The notes under the pieces: generated by a model
Told to the model about the DNA's origin: nothing
Databases searched by the model: none
The model's input: only the letters and a program-made list of their open reading frames with translations
Program-made: the position numbers and the translations under genes
Shown: positions 30,493 to 43,400 of the stretch, one piece after another
Numbering within the stretch: the first letter of the stretch is position 1
Layout: each line of letters opens with the position of its first letter
NCBI GenBank assembly: GCA_020086605.1
Contig: JACBWW010000051.1
Coordinates: 1,072,097-1,136,096, forward strand
Reading direction: 5' to 3'
Source of the DNA: Lanius collurio
Taxonomy: Eukaryota; Chordata; Aves; Passeriformes; Laniidae
Length of the DNA stretch: 64,000 bases

Positions 30493-33400
30493 GTCTTAGA
30501 GATGAACATGCACATACAGGAGGCAGAAAAAAGCAATCTGTGCAAAGACTGTTGTATATTTAATCTACAGAAAGGAAGAGAAACACAGCTTGGATGAAAA
30601 TGACCGTGGTATGGTAAGAGCTAATGAAAATTAGGAAAGAAAGATGGCTGGATAGCAGAATAGGAACAGATAGGCTTTAAGGAAAGAAAGTTCAATAGAT
30701 ACAGTAAATCCTTTGGGAAAGCAAGTAATGACTGGGGAAAAAAAATTACAAAGAGTGGCAGTTCCACAAAAATTACCTATCCCAATATAGAAGTTAAAAA
30801 TAACTACATCAGAAGCTTGTCACCAGCGTAAACCCAACACAGGAAGCACAGAGAAAGTGGAAATAGGTCAATTATACTAAAAATATAGTAGGAGTAAGTA
30901 AAAGAAAATTAGAAATGTCTCAGCATAAGATGGAAAGAAGCCAGCAAAAATTTCAAAGACAACAAGAAATCATTGCAGATGTTAGGAGTAGGAGAATTAT
31001 GTGGCAGTCTAGCACTGACTGGAGAAGGAAAGCTATCAGAATGCCAGGAGAGCTCACATGCTGAATGATATTCTTGCTTTAAAATGTTAACTGCAAGCAG
31101 GTGGGTAGAACAATTAACACCAGAGAAAAGAATTTGGAATAAAGAAAAAACAGATTAAAACAAGCTACTCATACTGCCTGGTGAACTAGCTGCAACAAAT
31201 CAGACATATTAAAAATCATTAGATATCTGTGAGGAACTAGAAAGTCAAAAATGTCATTTGCACTATCTCTCATTAAAAGGGAATATAGGAACCATAAATC
31301 ACAGGTTTGGAAGAATAGCTGAATTAATTAAATTTCCTTTCATCCCCAAACTGATCACACATTAATAAGGAAACTGAAAAATATGGTTATGCCCAAGAGC
31401 TGGTATGTATTGGTCCAGGACAAAACACATCAGACTAGTTTTCTAATTTTCTTCTCTGACTGGCAACAGGTCATTTCAATGAGGAAGAAATATGGTGTAT
31501 ATAAATTTTTGTAGAGCTTTTGACACAATATATTCTATATAGGTGAACCAGGGAAGTACAATAATGAGAAAAGTAATGAAGAATGGGTACAAAAATGTTT
31601 GGGATAACCAGGCTTATGGAATTATTATTAGTGGTTTACTATGAAATGGTAAAAGTTACCAAAGTTACAGAGGCTCATTCAGAGGTGTATACTATGCAAT
31701 ATTTTCATTACTAACCCAAAGAAAGGAAGAGAGAGTACATTTATTAAATATGCACCTCCCACCAAAATAAGAAAGGCTCTATGTACATTGGGGGAGAGGT
31801 CTAGAATTAACAGTGGTCTTGACAAACTGAAAAAAAAAAAAAATAAATCTGACACTAAATTGTTAAAGATAAAAACTTAAAGACTTAAATTCCTTCCCAA
31901 GTGAAGCACGAGGCAGGAATATCACACCATTACAAACATGTAACAAAATTAATGTTAAAAATGTTTGTGCCCATTTAGTAAACATATATAACTTAAAAAC
32001 ATACAAACCACAGTGCATATGCATACAAACATACATACACACAATAAATAATGTGAAAAAATCTTTGTCACAATAGTTCTCTAGTCACTGTGGGCAAGGC
32101 TTCAGCAAGACTACTATTGCCTCTGTGAAAGAAATGAAGCTGTGCTTTAGCAAAGACATGGACAAACTGAGGTAGATAATCAGAGATTTAGGAAGCTTAA
32201 CAAAAGAAAGCACAAGAGCAGGCAATGCTTCAATTTGATAGTTACAGTAGATAAGTGAAGGACTAAAGGGCTTAAACTACACTGACACACCAGTTTAGAG
32301 ACTGAGAAAAATCTCTAGTAGTAATGAAGAAAAAGTGAAATTAATTGCCTAGGGTAGCCATGGCATAGTTATCACTGGAGAATTTTATAAACAATTACAC
32401 AAACATGTGTCAGGAAGTACACATCTGTAATTTATTCTGCCTTGAGGGTCTCCCAGATTTCTTTTTCCGAGATTCTGCCATCCAGAGTAGTCATTAATTT
32501 AACAGATAAGGTACTCACACAAAATAAAGGTGTTCTAGTATCAAGTTTCTGCTCTTACCTAGACAAATATTTATCAAGTGCTTTGGCCCCTGACTTACAT
32601 GCTGATCATCTGCATCTGACACAGATGCTCCAACTTCTGAATTACCACTGCACTGGGAATCTCAGGTGTTCTCTCATTTCCTGTTTACCTACAGAAAATT
32701 TCTGCACCTAAAAGACAACAGACTGATATGAATTTTGTGCACATTCTTGTAGTTAATGAATTTTTCCACAGTAAAAACTATTTAGGCTGTGATTCTTTCC
32801 TACTTGACTTTATGCAGCTTCCTGCATTCATCTGAATCTCTTGGGATGGGGCAAACATCTCAGTTGGTATGCCCAGAGTTTAGCCAATTTCCTTGGACTT
32901 AACACACTAACTTTGATACAGCTACACATAGGTGGGACAAATCATCAAATTCAAAAAATGCTTACCTACATTACCTTGCAAAATTAAGAGCCTCGTGGTC
33001 TGACCTTTAACATTTTCAGCTTCCATTTCAGCTGTCATCCAACAGAGATGATAGCTTGACACCTTAAAGTTATTTTATGCATATTCTGATTGTATTAACT
33101 ATTTTTAGCTGTCTTTTTTAAGTCAAGTGTGTGAGTAAGCACATTTTGCCAAACTGCAAAGTTCAGCAATGCTTTTAAAGGCATAAGCTCCTTTGAGGTT
33201 TAATTCAGTCTTTTCCCAAGTAGTATGATTTCACTCCAAACTCCAAAATATCATCATTTCACTTTGTGTTCTCAAGGCAACAAAGCCGCTAAAAAAACCT
33301 AACCCCAAACCCTTATTACTTCAAACTTAACAAGACTCCTCTATTATTGATGTGATGTAAAATTTTTCCCTGATCACCATATTCTGAGCATACCTAGCAA

Positions 33401-34033
33401 TGACATTCCACCCTTTAGCTAAGAGCACATGGCTTTCAATGAAAATAGCTTAGAGGCTTCCATTATTTTAAGTTCTCTGGGAATGACAGCAGTGCAAGCT
33501 ATGTAATGTTTGTTGTGTTCAGGCCAGGCCTTGCTGTTCTGCAGAAATAGTTGGGCTGGATCCTGCAGATGAACTACTGAGCCCAAATGCTGCAGTTCTC
33601 AGAACAAGCTGCTCCTCTTCCCTGCTGCAAAGTGGATGCCATGGACAGGCTTGTTGAGGGACAGCATATGGAGGCTCATAGAGGGAGGAGATTGTGATAA
33701 TTCCAAAGTATTGAGGAAAGGCAAATCCAGCACATAACATGACTGATGCTAATGAAACCACTAAAATGTAATCACTGGCTGGGTGGGAGGTTTAGTAAAG
33801 ATCGATGAAGGGAACAACTCATGGCAGTGCCAGATCAGTGATAATATGGGAACACCAAATGTGAATCCACCAAAAATCCTACCCCATAGAATTTTACTAT
33901 AGTAATTCTACACTAGAAAATAATCAAGTAAATACAGAGCAAAGTTGACTAATTCTTTAAAACTGATTTTTTAAAGGAGAATTTGGACAGGTTCAAATAT
34001 GAAAACTATGAGGAGAGATAAGATAGAATTGGG
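30493..34033. other. AT-rich non-coding sequence
   Basis: About 3.5 kb without recognised gene or repeat. A-rich tracts occur at about 31829-31842, and the longest frames (32442-32711, 33519-33761) show no domain. Confidence 0.55.
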
Positions 34034-34060
34034 TTGTGGGCTGTGGGACATGCCTGCAGA

Positions 34061-34400
34061 GGCACATGGCATAACAGAGAAGCACATGGTGGCACAGAGA
34101 AGCACATGGTGGCACAAAGGAGCACATGGCAGCACAAAGGAGCACATGGTGGCACAAAGAAGCACATGGCAGCACAAAGGAGCACATGGCAGCACAATGA
34201 AGCACATGACAGCACAAAGGAGCACATGGTGGCACAAAGGAGCACATGGCAGCACAAAGGAGCACATGGCAGCACAAAGGAGCACATGGCAGCACAAAGG
34301 AACACATGGTGGCACAAAGGAGCACATGACAGCACAAAGGAGCACATGACAGCACAAAGGAGCACATGACAGCACAAAGGATCACAGGGTGGCACAGAGA
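34061..34400. repeat. Minisatellite, 17 units of 20 bp
   Basis: Consensus AGCACATGGYRGCACAAAGG, exactly in register for 340 bp. Because 20 is not a multiple of 3 and the unit lacks stops in most frames, four or more overlapping open frames (up to 143 codons, on both strands) appear. They encode only Cys/His/Val-rich or His/Gly/Ala-rich repeats and are not genes. Confidence 0.95.
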
Positions 34401-34680
34401 AGCTCCTCCACCAGACCCTGGCAGAAGGAGGTGTCACACGGCAGAGCCCTACAGAGAGGAGCCTGCCGGGAGCTGACAGGCAGGTGAACAGGGTGTGATC
34501 GCCCCACAGAAGGACATTCAGAAAGTCTGTTGCTGATGTGGCAACACGGGATGGGTCACGTAGTGGGAATTGCCATATAAGGAAATGCTGTGCCTTGGAA
34601 AAGTGTATAAAACCAGCTCATTGATTCGAATAAATGATTCACATTCCTTGCTGGTCTGGGTCTGTGCCTCAATTACCACA
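34401..34680 (+). mobile_element. LTR 3' portion (TATA and polyadenylation signal)
   Basis: TATAAAA at 34606-34612 is followed after 16 bp by AATAAA (34629-34634) and a U5-like stretch ending TTACCACA at 34680. This is the compact promoter-R-U5 pattern of an ERV LTR. Its 5' end could not be fixed: the minisatellite may lie inside the U3 region, with a possible TG start near 34035. I found no TSD. Confidence 0.6.
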
Positions 34681-37242
34681 TAATTTTATCTTGACGTTCT
34701 CTGTTTGGCAGTCTAAGCAGAAAATAATGGGAATCTTGCAAGAATGGTTCTGCAGTTCAATCAGTCCTGAGATAAACCTTTAAATATAACTAAGACATAG
34801 GACAATCTTCCCTGAAAATATTAAACAAAGTAAAATTCAGTTCTTCTCCAGAACTATAAACATTAGTAAAAGTGGAAATATGTAAAAATATTATAAGATG
34901 GTGTTTTCATATTGTGATGAAAACAATTGTAGAAACTTGAAGTAGTTTTCAAAGTAACTCCTTACTGATTAATGTTACCAATATGCTGTCATCTATATAT
35001 GCTGTAAATAACTACAGCCAATAGAAAGGATGCTATTTTACAATACATATAACTCAAAGTAGCACCTTAATTAATTTGGTATCTCTTTTCACCATATATA
35101 CAATCAGAATTTCAAATTATATGCTTTGTGTTTTTATCTAATATTTGGTAATGGTAAATCACATAATATAGAAAATGTGTAATTTATGCAGGCATGCAAT
35201 GCAAAGACAATTAGAAATACCCTAGTTTGATTTCATACAGCATAATTTTGCCTCCCTAGGCAGTGATTACTTTTTAGTGGTTTCATTAGCATCAATCTTA
35301 AGAGTTCATTATAATTTTTTAAATTATTCTTTTCAAAATAAATTTCCCTTAAGCAACAGTACTTTTTTATTACTCTTCCACATCTCCGGGTTCTTAAACA
35401 CTTTATTCTTCCTTCATTAAACTATTTTTTACCTCTGAAAGTATTTTTACTGACACAATTCACTACTTTGACTGATCAGTGACATAAACTATGCTAGGAC
35501 ACAGTCAGAGGCAACAGCCACTGGGGCAGTTCCGATGTGCTACAGCAGCACTGTGACAGTGCAAATGTTCTCCAGGCTCTGCCCTTAGGCCACTGTACAT
35601 CTTCCCTGGGGAAATATGGTCAAATGTCATAATTCCAGCTTGCTTCTGCTCAGTCATCTTTTATCCCTGCACACAGAACACCTGTGGAGAGGCACAGAAG
35701 CCAAACTGGGCTGGCAGGACCAGTCTGTGCTTGCTGCCCTTCCACGGGAGGTAGCACCAGACACTGAAATTACTCTTGGTGTTTTCTAGCACAGGTAAAC
35801 AGCATTCTGTGTTTCCAACAGAAATGCTACACCAGTATATGTGAAGTTATAAATAGAAGAATCTGAATATATCTTACAACACTATCACAAAGAGAAAGGC
35901 TTCATTTGCTGCAATGACACAACTCAGATCAGCATTTCAACATCTCACAACTGTGAATTCCTTTATGTAAAAGTAAAAGGGCATCATTTCAAGCAAATGT
36001 GTGCAGAAAACTTCAATTTATGTTACTGTCTGCAAAAATACTACTTTAGAAAATCTCTTCATCTTCCTGGATATTCTTTATGACATTATTCTTTAATTAT
36101 CTCAGATGTAAACATTAGAGAAAGGGCTAATTAATTAGAAGGCCTTCTGTGCTAGACACCTGATGTCTAGAAAAATTAGTATTTGTTCTTTAGAGGGTCT
36201 GGGAACTGATGAAAGAAGTAATTTGAATTAGCTGCAGATAGTTTACTTTAGTGGATAATTAATTTTCTTCATATTTTGTCCTAGATTTCATTAGGCAACA
36301 CTTGTAAACATGTCTGTGCTAGTGAAAAATTGTCAGAATTCAGTTTAGATTATGACTCCTCAGGAAAAAAAGAATGCAACAGCAAGCATAATCATCAAGC
36401 AAAACCATAAAGAAGAAACTTCTGGAGAATTCAAAGCATTATTTAGTACCTGTTTAAATATTTTTTTTTTTTTAATTAAGGGAATAGGACCCTCATCTCT
36501 GAAGGTAACCTAAGACCCATGGGACTTCCAAATAGCAAAGGCAATATTCTGGTAATTTAACCTGATAGCTAACCTGATAATGAAATAACAGGAATAATAG
36601 TCTTAAAACACAGGATAGCACATTACATTTTCTTTATGTGTTTTTACTTTCAGTGCTTAATGTAAGAATTTATAATACCAAGACATTTCTGTACTTGAAG
36701 GGGATTTTTTTACATTTTCTTATTTATGTACAGAGAGTAAAATTTTTCTAGTAAAAATTATGTACTATTGCACAGAATATTTATAATAAACATGCTTAAT
36801 TTTCATCTTGAAGACAGGCACTATGAGAGATAAATTCTGATGGTGAAAAAAACTGAAACTGGGGTTTCCAGAACATATCTTGTGGGAAAAATGTGATTAA
36901 CAGGTATCCTACCCAAGCCTTAATTCGGTGAGTGATAGTTGGGATATAGCACTACTGATAATTCAGATTTAATTCCAAATTGTCTGGCTGCTCACAACAC
37001 TGTCAGCAGTGCCTGCCCTCCTTTAGTTGCTATCCTCAGAAATAACCTTAATGTGTAAATTAGACAGATGAAACCTTGCACTGTGCAAGTTTGTTTAACT
37101 GATCATCTTGTGTGGAGATGGGGATAAAGGAGGAAGGAGGAGTTTTGTTGTTGCTTACACCAAAGAGGAGGTAGAGCATGCAGTGGTAAAGTATTTACTG
37201 ATCAATTACTGTTTAAAACTATGTCCTGTAAAATTTTCTTGG
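34681..37242. other. AT-rich non-coding sequence
   Basis: I see no gene. A T-run occurs at about 36462-36473. The block 35490-35770 is less AT-rich but shows no recognised motif. Confidence 0.55.
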
Positions 37243-37247
37243 GATAA

Positions 37248-37428
37248 TGTAGTGGTTTAGTTCAGATCATCTCTTACTTATTTCACCTTTGTGACATCAG
37301 AATTAGGAGAAAACAAAGCAGGCACAGACTTAAAACTTGCCAATAATCAAGCCAGACAATTGATTGTTTCTGATCATAACCAGAAGGACTTTTTTGCAAG
37401 GAAACCACTTCCGTGTCAAACCACAACA
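37248..37428 (-). mobile_element. 181 bp miniature LTR derivative (TSD GATAA)
   Basis: On the minus strand it starts TGTTGTGGTTTGACACGG and ends AAACCACTACA, the same ends as the 1.5 kb LTR at 9975-11487, and it is flanked by a perfect 5 bp TSD GATAA (37243-37247 and 37429-37433). It joins about the first 100 bp of that LTR to about its last 80 bp. Everything between, including the RT fragment and the polyadenylation region, is missing. The open frame across it (37291-37476) is incidental. Confidence 0.9.
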
Positions 37429-37433
37429 GATAA

Positions 37434-39156
37434 ATACAAAGGATTTGCTTCACTTGAGCTCAGAGGATCCGGTTAAAGTGACTGGGGTATACTTAGGCTA
37501 ATATTCAAAGATTTTCTGGCTCCAGATCATTTTCATGTATGTCCTGGGCCTCCACATCCTGAAGAAGTGATTTTTACAGTTTACCTTGTCTCACACCAGC
37601 CATCCAAACAAACATGATTGCTAGTGTTTTTAAATGCTTGTTAAGATTCAGTACAGTATTGACTAGATTCAGTTTCAGATCTGGAATTCTGCTCCTTGCT
37701 GGTTTGGAAGAATTGTGTTCAAAAAGTCTCAGACATCTACTACATATGAAAACCCCCAAAGCTGCAAAAGAGAACTTATTTAAAAGCAGCTCATTTGTTA
37801 ACAATTGCTTTAGAAAAGCAGACATTTTCTACCAAAAAAAAAAAAAAAATAGACTACTTACCCAGAGAAAGATAAGCAAGAAGATTTACTTTGAAGGAAG
37901 ATTATTCTTACAAACCTGAAGGACAGGGGAAGCTCTACAGATTCCTGCAGATATATGGAAATTATTTTAAAAGAACTACAATGGCTTCTTGAAGGATAAT
38001 TATGCCAACATTGGAACAGCAAGTGTAGCTTTCTATGCCTACACAACATCTGTCTCAGGCACTGAAATAACCATATTGAAAACAACAGAATGCACCTGCC
38101 TTCAGAAATAAAATGCAACCCAAACTACTTACAGTATTGTCTACTTCATCTACTCAAATAAAAAATGAGATTTCAACTTAATTGATCTTCATTTCACTGT
38201 GGTTTCAGTAAAATTGTGCAAGCATTAGATTTTAATGAAACAAACCACTTAACAGCTGATAACAATGACACTTTAGTTTTCTCAGCATACCCTATTAAAA
38301 AAAAATAGAAAAGGTAATTAGGGTAATTTATCGGAAAACCAATTTTAGTGAAAATAGAGATACTTTTTTAATGCCCACATAATTTATTATGCCAAATAAG
38401 ATTTGGAATTAGTAACATGACACTACTTCCAATGAAATCTGGTATAAGACTTCCACAGCCTTTATTAAGTCAGCTTTAAGCCACAGGAGAAAGACAGAAG
38501 ATGGACTATACTAGAAGATTAAATCAGATATAAATGCAGCCTTTCAGTTTGCAAGGAGACACTGGAAGAAACTGGGCTGCAAAGCCACACTATTGCTGTG
38601 AATCATTTTGAGCTGTTCTAGGGGAGACTAAATCTCTCACTCAGTGAAAAACTTTTTTGGCACAACTCTTGGAACTTACACAAATCTCCCCAAACTTCAG
38701 CCAGTCATAGTATGCCAAAAAACAGCAGAAAGTTCTCATATTTCTGTTTGTTTTAATGATGCTTCTGTGATTTAAACTTGATATAAAATGGCTTAATTTT
38801 TCTTGAGCAGAACCCTAAGAAGGGCAGTACAAATTCTTTTGTGGGGAAGGACAAATTCTTCAGAATTAAGTTAATCCTCTTATTGAAATGTCTTGCAAAT
38901 ATTTAAGGAAAATACATTGCTGTATTTTCGGGGAGGGCACAGAAAATGTGTTAATAGAAAATGTGGTTTCCACTCTGCAGTTCATTTTTCAATTCTTTCT
39001 GCAGACAGCAGTTTCTGCCTAATTGGGTTCAGGATAATTAACAACTCTACTAGATTTATAGGGTAGGCCTCTAACAGATGCAGGGCCACAACCATATACA
39101 TATGTATGCAATTATTTTAATCAGCTGTGCTTTTGTCATAGCTGACTTTGGCATTA
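37434..39156. other. AT-rich non-coding sequence
   Basis: No gene recognised. An A-run occurs at about 37834-37849. Confidence 0.55.
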
Positions 39157-39162
39157 GTTATC

Positions 39163-40424
39163 TGTTGTGGTGCAAGTGGCTGTGGTCACTGTGACCTCAG
39201 AGGGAACAACAACATCTGAATCCTGGTGGTCAGGCACCGATGTCTGAGATAACCTCCCTGCTTCAGGTGAGTTCCCACAGCCCTTCACTTCTTTAATTTG
39301 GTTGTTGAGAGTTGATTGGCTACTGTTCTTCCCTCCTAGTTTTATGTATAAGTTTGTAAATATTTGTCTCTTTAATTGAATATGCATTAGTTCTGCAAAG
39401 TTCTGTGTTACTCTATGTCCCATTGGCAGGCTGTTTCTGACCCCTCCAACAAGTCACCCCCCTTGGTTACTTCCTTGTTGGTTGTTGCAGTGCACACGGC
39501 AGTGCCACTGCAACAGAACATTCAGAGGAATGGTGGGCAGGCCTCCAGAACACAGAGGTCTGATTCTCACCCCTCAGTTACAGTGATTTCCCGTTTGCAT
39601 AGTGGTTCTTAGATTACATGCTTCAAGTTTATCGGCTTAGGAGTTTTCTACCCAGTTTTTTGTATATGCTCATGTTTATGTATTTCCCTTAATTGACTAT
39701 GTATTAGTCCTGGAAAGTTCTCCCTTCTTTGATGCCCCATTGGTTGACTCATGTAATCTCTTCCCCTAAATTACCCCCATTATCCCCCATCCCTGTTGGC
39801 TCCTCCCCCCAATCAATCCCCATTGGTTGTTTCCCTTTGCTCTGCCCCCTTTTCCTGGGTGTAAGAACCTTGGACCCTCTCATTCCCTTGTCTTTTGTCC
39901 CTGGACTCCTTCACCTGCAATAAACCAGCTGGAACCCATACAAGAGACCCCTCTCTCTTCCTTTGCCTCTGCTGACTTCACTATCCTTGTTTGGAGCCTG
40001 CTCCTTGTGAAGGAGCCAGCCCTCTCTGCTTGCTGCAGCAGAAGCCAAGGACATCTACAGCTGGATGCCGTGCAGCCGCCGGCAGTCCCAGCAGTGTCAG
40101 TTGGTCCCTCCCCTATCTTCTGACCCAGTTGGTTGTTACCCTTATCCCCACCTTTCTTTCCCCGAGTATAAAATCCCTAGACCCTCTCATAAAATGGACT
40201 CTTCATCCCTGAACCCTTCACCTGCAATGAGCCTTGCTTGTGGAACCTATATGGAGAGCCTCTCCTGCTTCTTCAGCTCTGCTGGTGCCCCTACCACCAT
40301 AGCCTGGGGCCTGCTCCTCCGAGTGAGAAGCTCCCCCCTACAATCACTGCAACTTGTCTGCCAAGGGCTGTCAGCAGCATGACGCTGTGCCACCCTCTGA
40401 GCTGTCCCTAGGCTTAATGTTGCA
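39163..40424 (+). mobile_element. Modular LTR, 1.26 kb (TSD GTTATC)
   Basis: Starts TGTTGTGGTGCAAG, ends ATGTTGCA, with a perfect 6 bp TSD GTTATC (39157-39162 and 40425-40430). Several CCATTGG/CCAATCA CAAT-box motifs, an AATAAA at 39919-39924 and a TATAAAA at 40167-40173 mark it as an LTR. Internally it is repetitive. A U3 block is present at 39340-39435 and again at 39655-39755. A U3-end/R/U5 block at about 39800-40080 recurs, diverged, at about 40110-40390 (both contain GACCCTCTCAT and CTTCACCTGCAAT). The open frames over 39729-40382 follow its Pro/Ser-rich composition and are not genes. Confidence 0.85.
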
Positions 40425-40430
40425 GTTATC

Positions 40431-43400
40431 CTTCCTTTTTTAATCATACTACCTGTATTTGGCATGTTTGTCATTATTACTTGAGGTATTTTTTCAGCTT
40501 CCAAATATTTTGTTCACATCATTCCATGAAATGTAAATTATTTTTATGGCTTTCTTTATCTATCAGTATAGATTTCTGATACATTCTGACTTCCATTACT
40601 ATAAGAAGTTACTTTTTACTAAGAAATGAAGATTTTTCATGATGATTCTAATTTTTCATCCATCATTCTTTGATAGGCCATAACTCTCTTCTTCATGATG
40701 CCATTTCATTTTTCTCTCTTGATCAGCACTGGTGTTGAGATTCAAGTGAGAGTGAAAATACCACATAGTTAATTGCAGTGAGTTTCTTACGACAATATTT
40801 TGGAGTTCATCATAAGCAATGAGAAAATGAACTGCATTTCAGCTGGGACTTCCAGACAAATTCAAAGGAATTAGGTACTCAAATATTACTCAATTTTATG
40901 ATTCTCTTGTCACCACTGTGTCTTACCACTCTCTGTAGTTTGAGCCTCGCCCAGATCATGTTCAAATGATCTGCAAAGATTTGCAGAGATTTCAGTCAAT
41001 CAAGAGAGGCTTGAGAGAGTGTGACACCCACTGCTGCAGCACTGTGCTCATTGATAGGGCTCGCACGACTCCGCAGCCCTTCTGCCAATCCCACCCAGAG
41101 CTGGAGCTGCCCAGCAGGATGGGGTCCAACACTGGCTGCTGGGGAGGCACCACAGCAGGCAACACTTTACCTCTCAAAACTACCAGCAGATTCACCAGGC
41201 AGATAACACTGACTGCAAATCATCCCCAAGTTTCCTTAGCCTGCTTACTGAATGATGTTTCCTGTGCTTGTTAAGCAGTGCATTGATTAATGAGCGAGCA
41301 CCTTGTGCTTCAGAGATGTCAGACCTGCACTGCACAGCTCTTTGAAACTGCAGCCCCGTTGCTATGGCTACAGGAAGCTCCCATAGGATGGCTGCATTTA
41401 GCTGGCACATCCCAAACACCCAGAATACTAATGAAATGGAAGAGTCCATCTATCTGCACTGCAAATGAAAGGTGTGTTTTACAAATCTAAAATATTTGCA
41501 CTTAGTCAACTGCAAATACAATTATCTTATCTCTCAATTATATTAAAAAAAAAAAACAAACCAGCAACCGTACTGTCTTTGCAGAAACATTTTCTCTCTC
41601 TTTGCCCTGTAACCAGATATAATTTTTAATGCAATTTTTTAAAAAGCAGAGTTTAAATTATGTGGCTTAAGAAATAAGTATCCATTTTCCTAAAATTACA
41701 ATTAAGCAAACAAAGGTAATAAGGATTTCACATTAGCTATATGCCAATTTCTTGTGGGGTCAGAAAATACAAAACTGGATTTAAACTGACTTTTCCTTTT
41801 TTGGCTGAACTATCACTGGTCTTTGCAACACAGTTTATAGAATCTCATGTTGCTGAAATTGAAACAGCCACTTAATTATCTAACAAAAAAGGTCTTCCAC
41901 TGGGATTTATTTCTGATTTTAGGCCATAAAATGAGGCACTGCCAGTGCCTCCACAGATGTAATGCAGGGCTAATTGAATTCTGCTCCATTTTGGTGAGAT
42001 AGCACATTAAATAATTCTTTTAATAGGTACCCTTCCTGCTAAAGGACCCCTTAAGTTCACACAACATCCAGAGACAGATGAAATTCATGAACGTTGGGAC
42101 GATGAAACCACCTAACCAGTAAGTCCAAAAAGTCTGTGAGACTTATTAAATTATGGAAGCAGTCAAGTACCCATTTCCATGTCAGATTTCTTTTTTTTTT
42201 TGGATGCATATTCCCAGACATTTCTCTTTTACTTGGTTTTCACACAGGTAGAAATCATTGCACCGTTTCCCACAGTTCATGTATCAAGTTAGCAGTGGAA
42301 AACATAATCTGAAAACAGAATTTTAACTATACAAAATTTTAAATACCTCCTGCTCACATATAACCAATCACTGGAAGAGAAGCTTCCATCACTTACCATT
42401 GGATCAGATTTTCAACCACTGGATATCAACACATGCATAACTTCTTACTTATACATGGAAAAAATGGGTTCCTGTATCAAAACAGAGCAGTTGTTGACAG
42501 AAGGATGAATCTTAGTCTCTTTTGGGTTTTTTAAAACACCACATGCATAAGAGAGATTTCAGCAAGCTTGTGCAACTTCTTGAGTAACCTTAATTTGGAT
42601 TTACAGTCTGTATTGATTCAAATGTACCGACAGAAACCATGCACTGGGTAAAGAGAGGTATCTGGGGAAGGCAGGAGTTATGTTTTGAAGTATTTTCTAC
42701 TCTGTTTTCATGAAGAGTTGAATGAAGTGATTATACTGAATTGTTGAGGCAAGCAGAAAAATACAGAACAAGAAAAAACTGTGATCTGTAAATAATCTAT
42801 TACATAGGCAGATTCTGAAGAGGCTTTACAGTTTGATATTTGTCAAAATCCACTGAGCAGACATTATTAAAGTGCTAAATCCTAAAATCTCTTAGCAACT
42901 AACAAAGCAGAGTGTTCATGATCGTTAATATCACCCCCAAATCCTACAAATACTGTGTGGAGGGTATATTTTAAATCATAAATAATGCTTAAACTTGGCC
43001 AAAGACATCAATGAAGTTGTAGTGAAAGAGCAGTACTGGTCAGTGGACTCTCAACTGAGCTATGGGACAGGTGTGGTCAGGTGGAGGGATGGTCATGTAG
43101 AAGGTGAAGAAAACTCCCTTAGATATGCAGGATCTTCCAAATGTGTCTATGTTTAAGAATTTTTCACAGCCTGATTTCACAGAGCTCAGCAAGGGAGTGG
43201 AGTATTTGGGTTTGCTAACAAAAAAATGCTCTTTTGGCTTTTCTGACCAAAGTGCACATATAGTGAAATTAAAGGAAACCTTCCTCTAAATTCAGTGAAG
43301 AACAGACGACTGTTTTAAAGCTAATAATTATTTTAAAACCTGTCCATTTTAACAAAACATTTGTATTCCTTTTTTATTTTACCTAAACTGATGAGTGCAA

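Noticed and set aside
33971..34437. Four overlapping ORFs of 111-143 codons on both strands
   Set aside because: They are translations of the 20 bp minisatellite in different frames and show only its periodicity.
39729..40382. Plus-strand ORFs of 64-105 codons rich in Pro/Ser/Leu
   Set aside because: They lie within an LTR bounded by a 6 bp TSD and follow its pyrimidine-rich composition.
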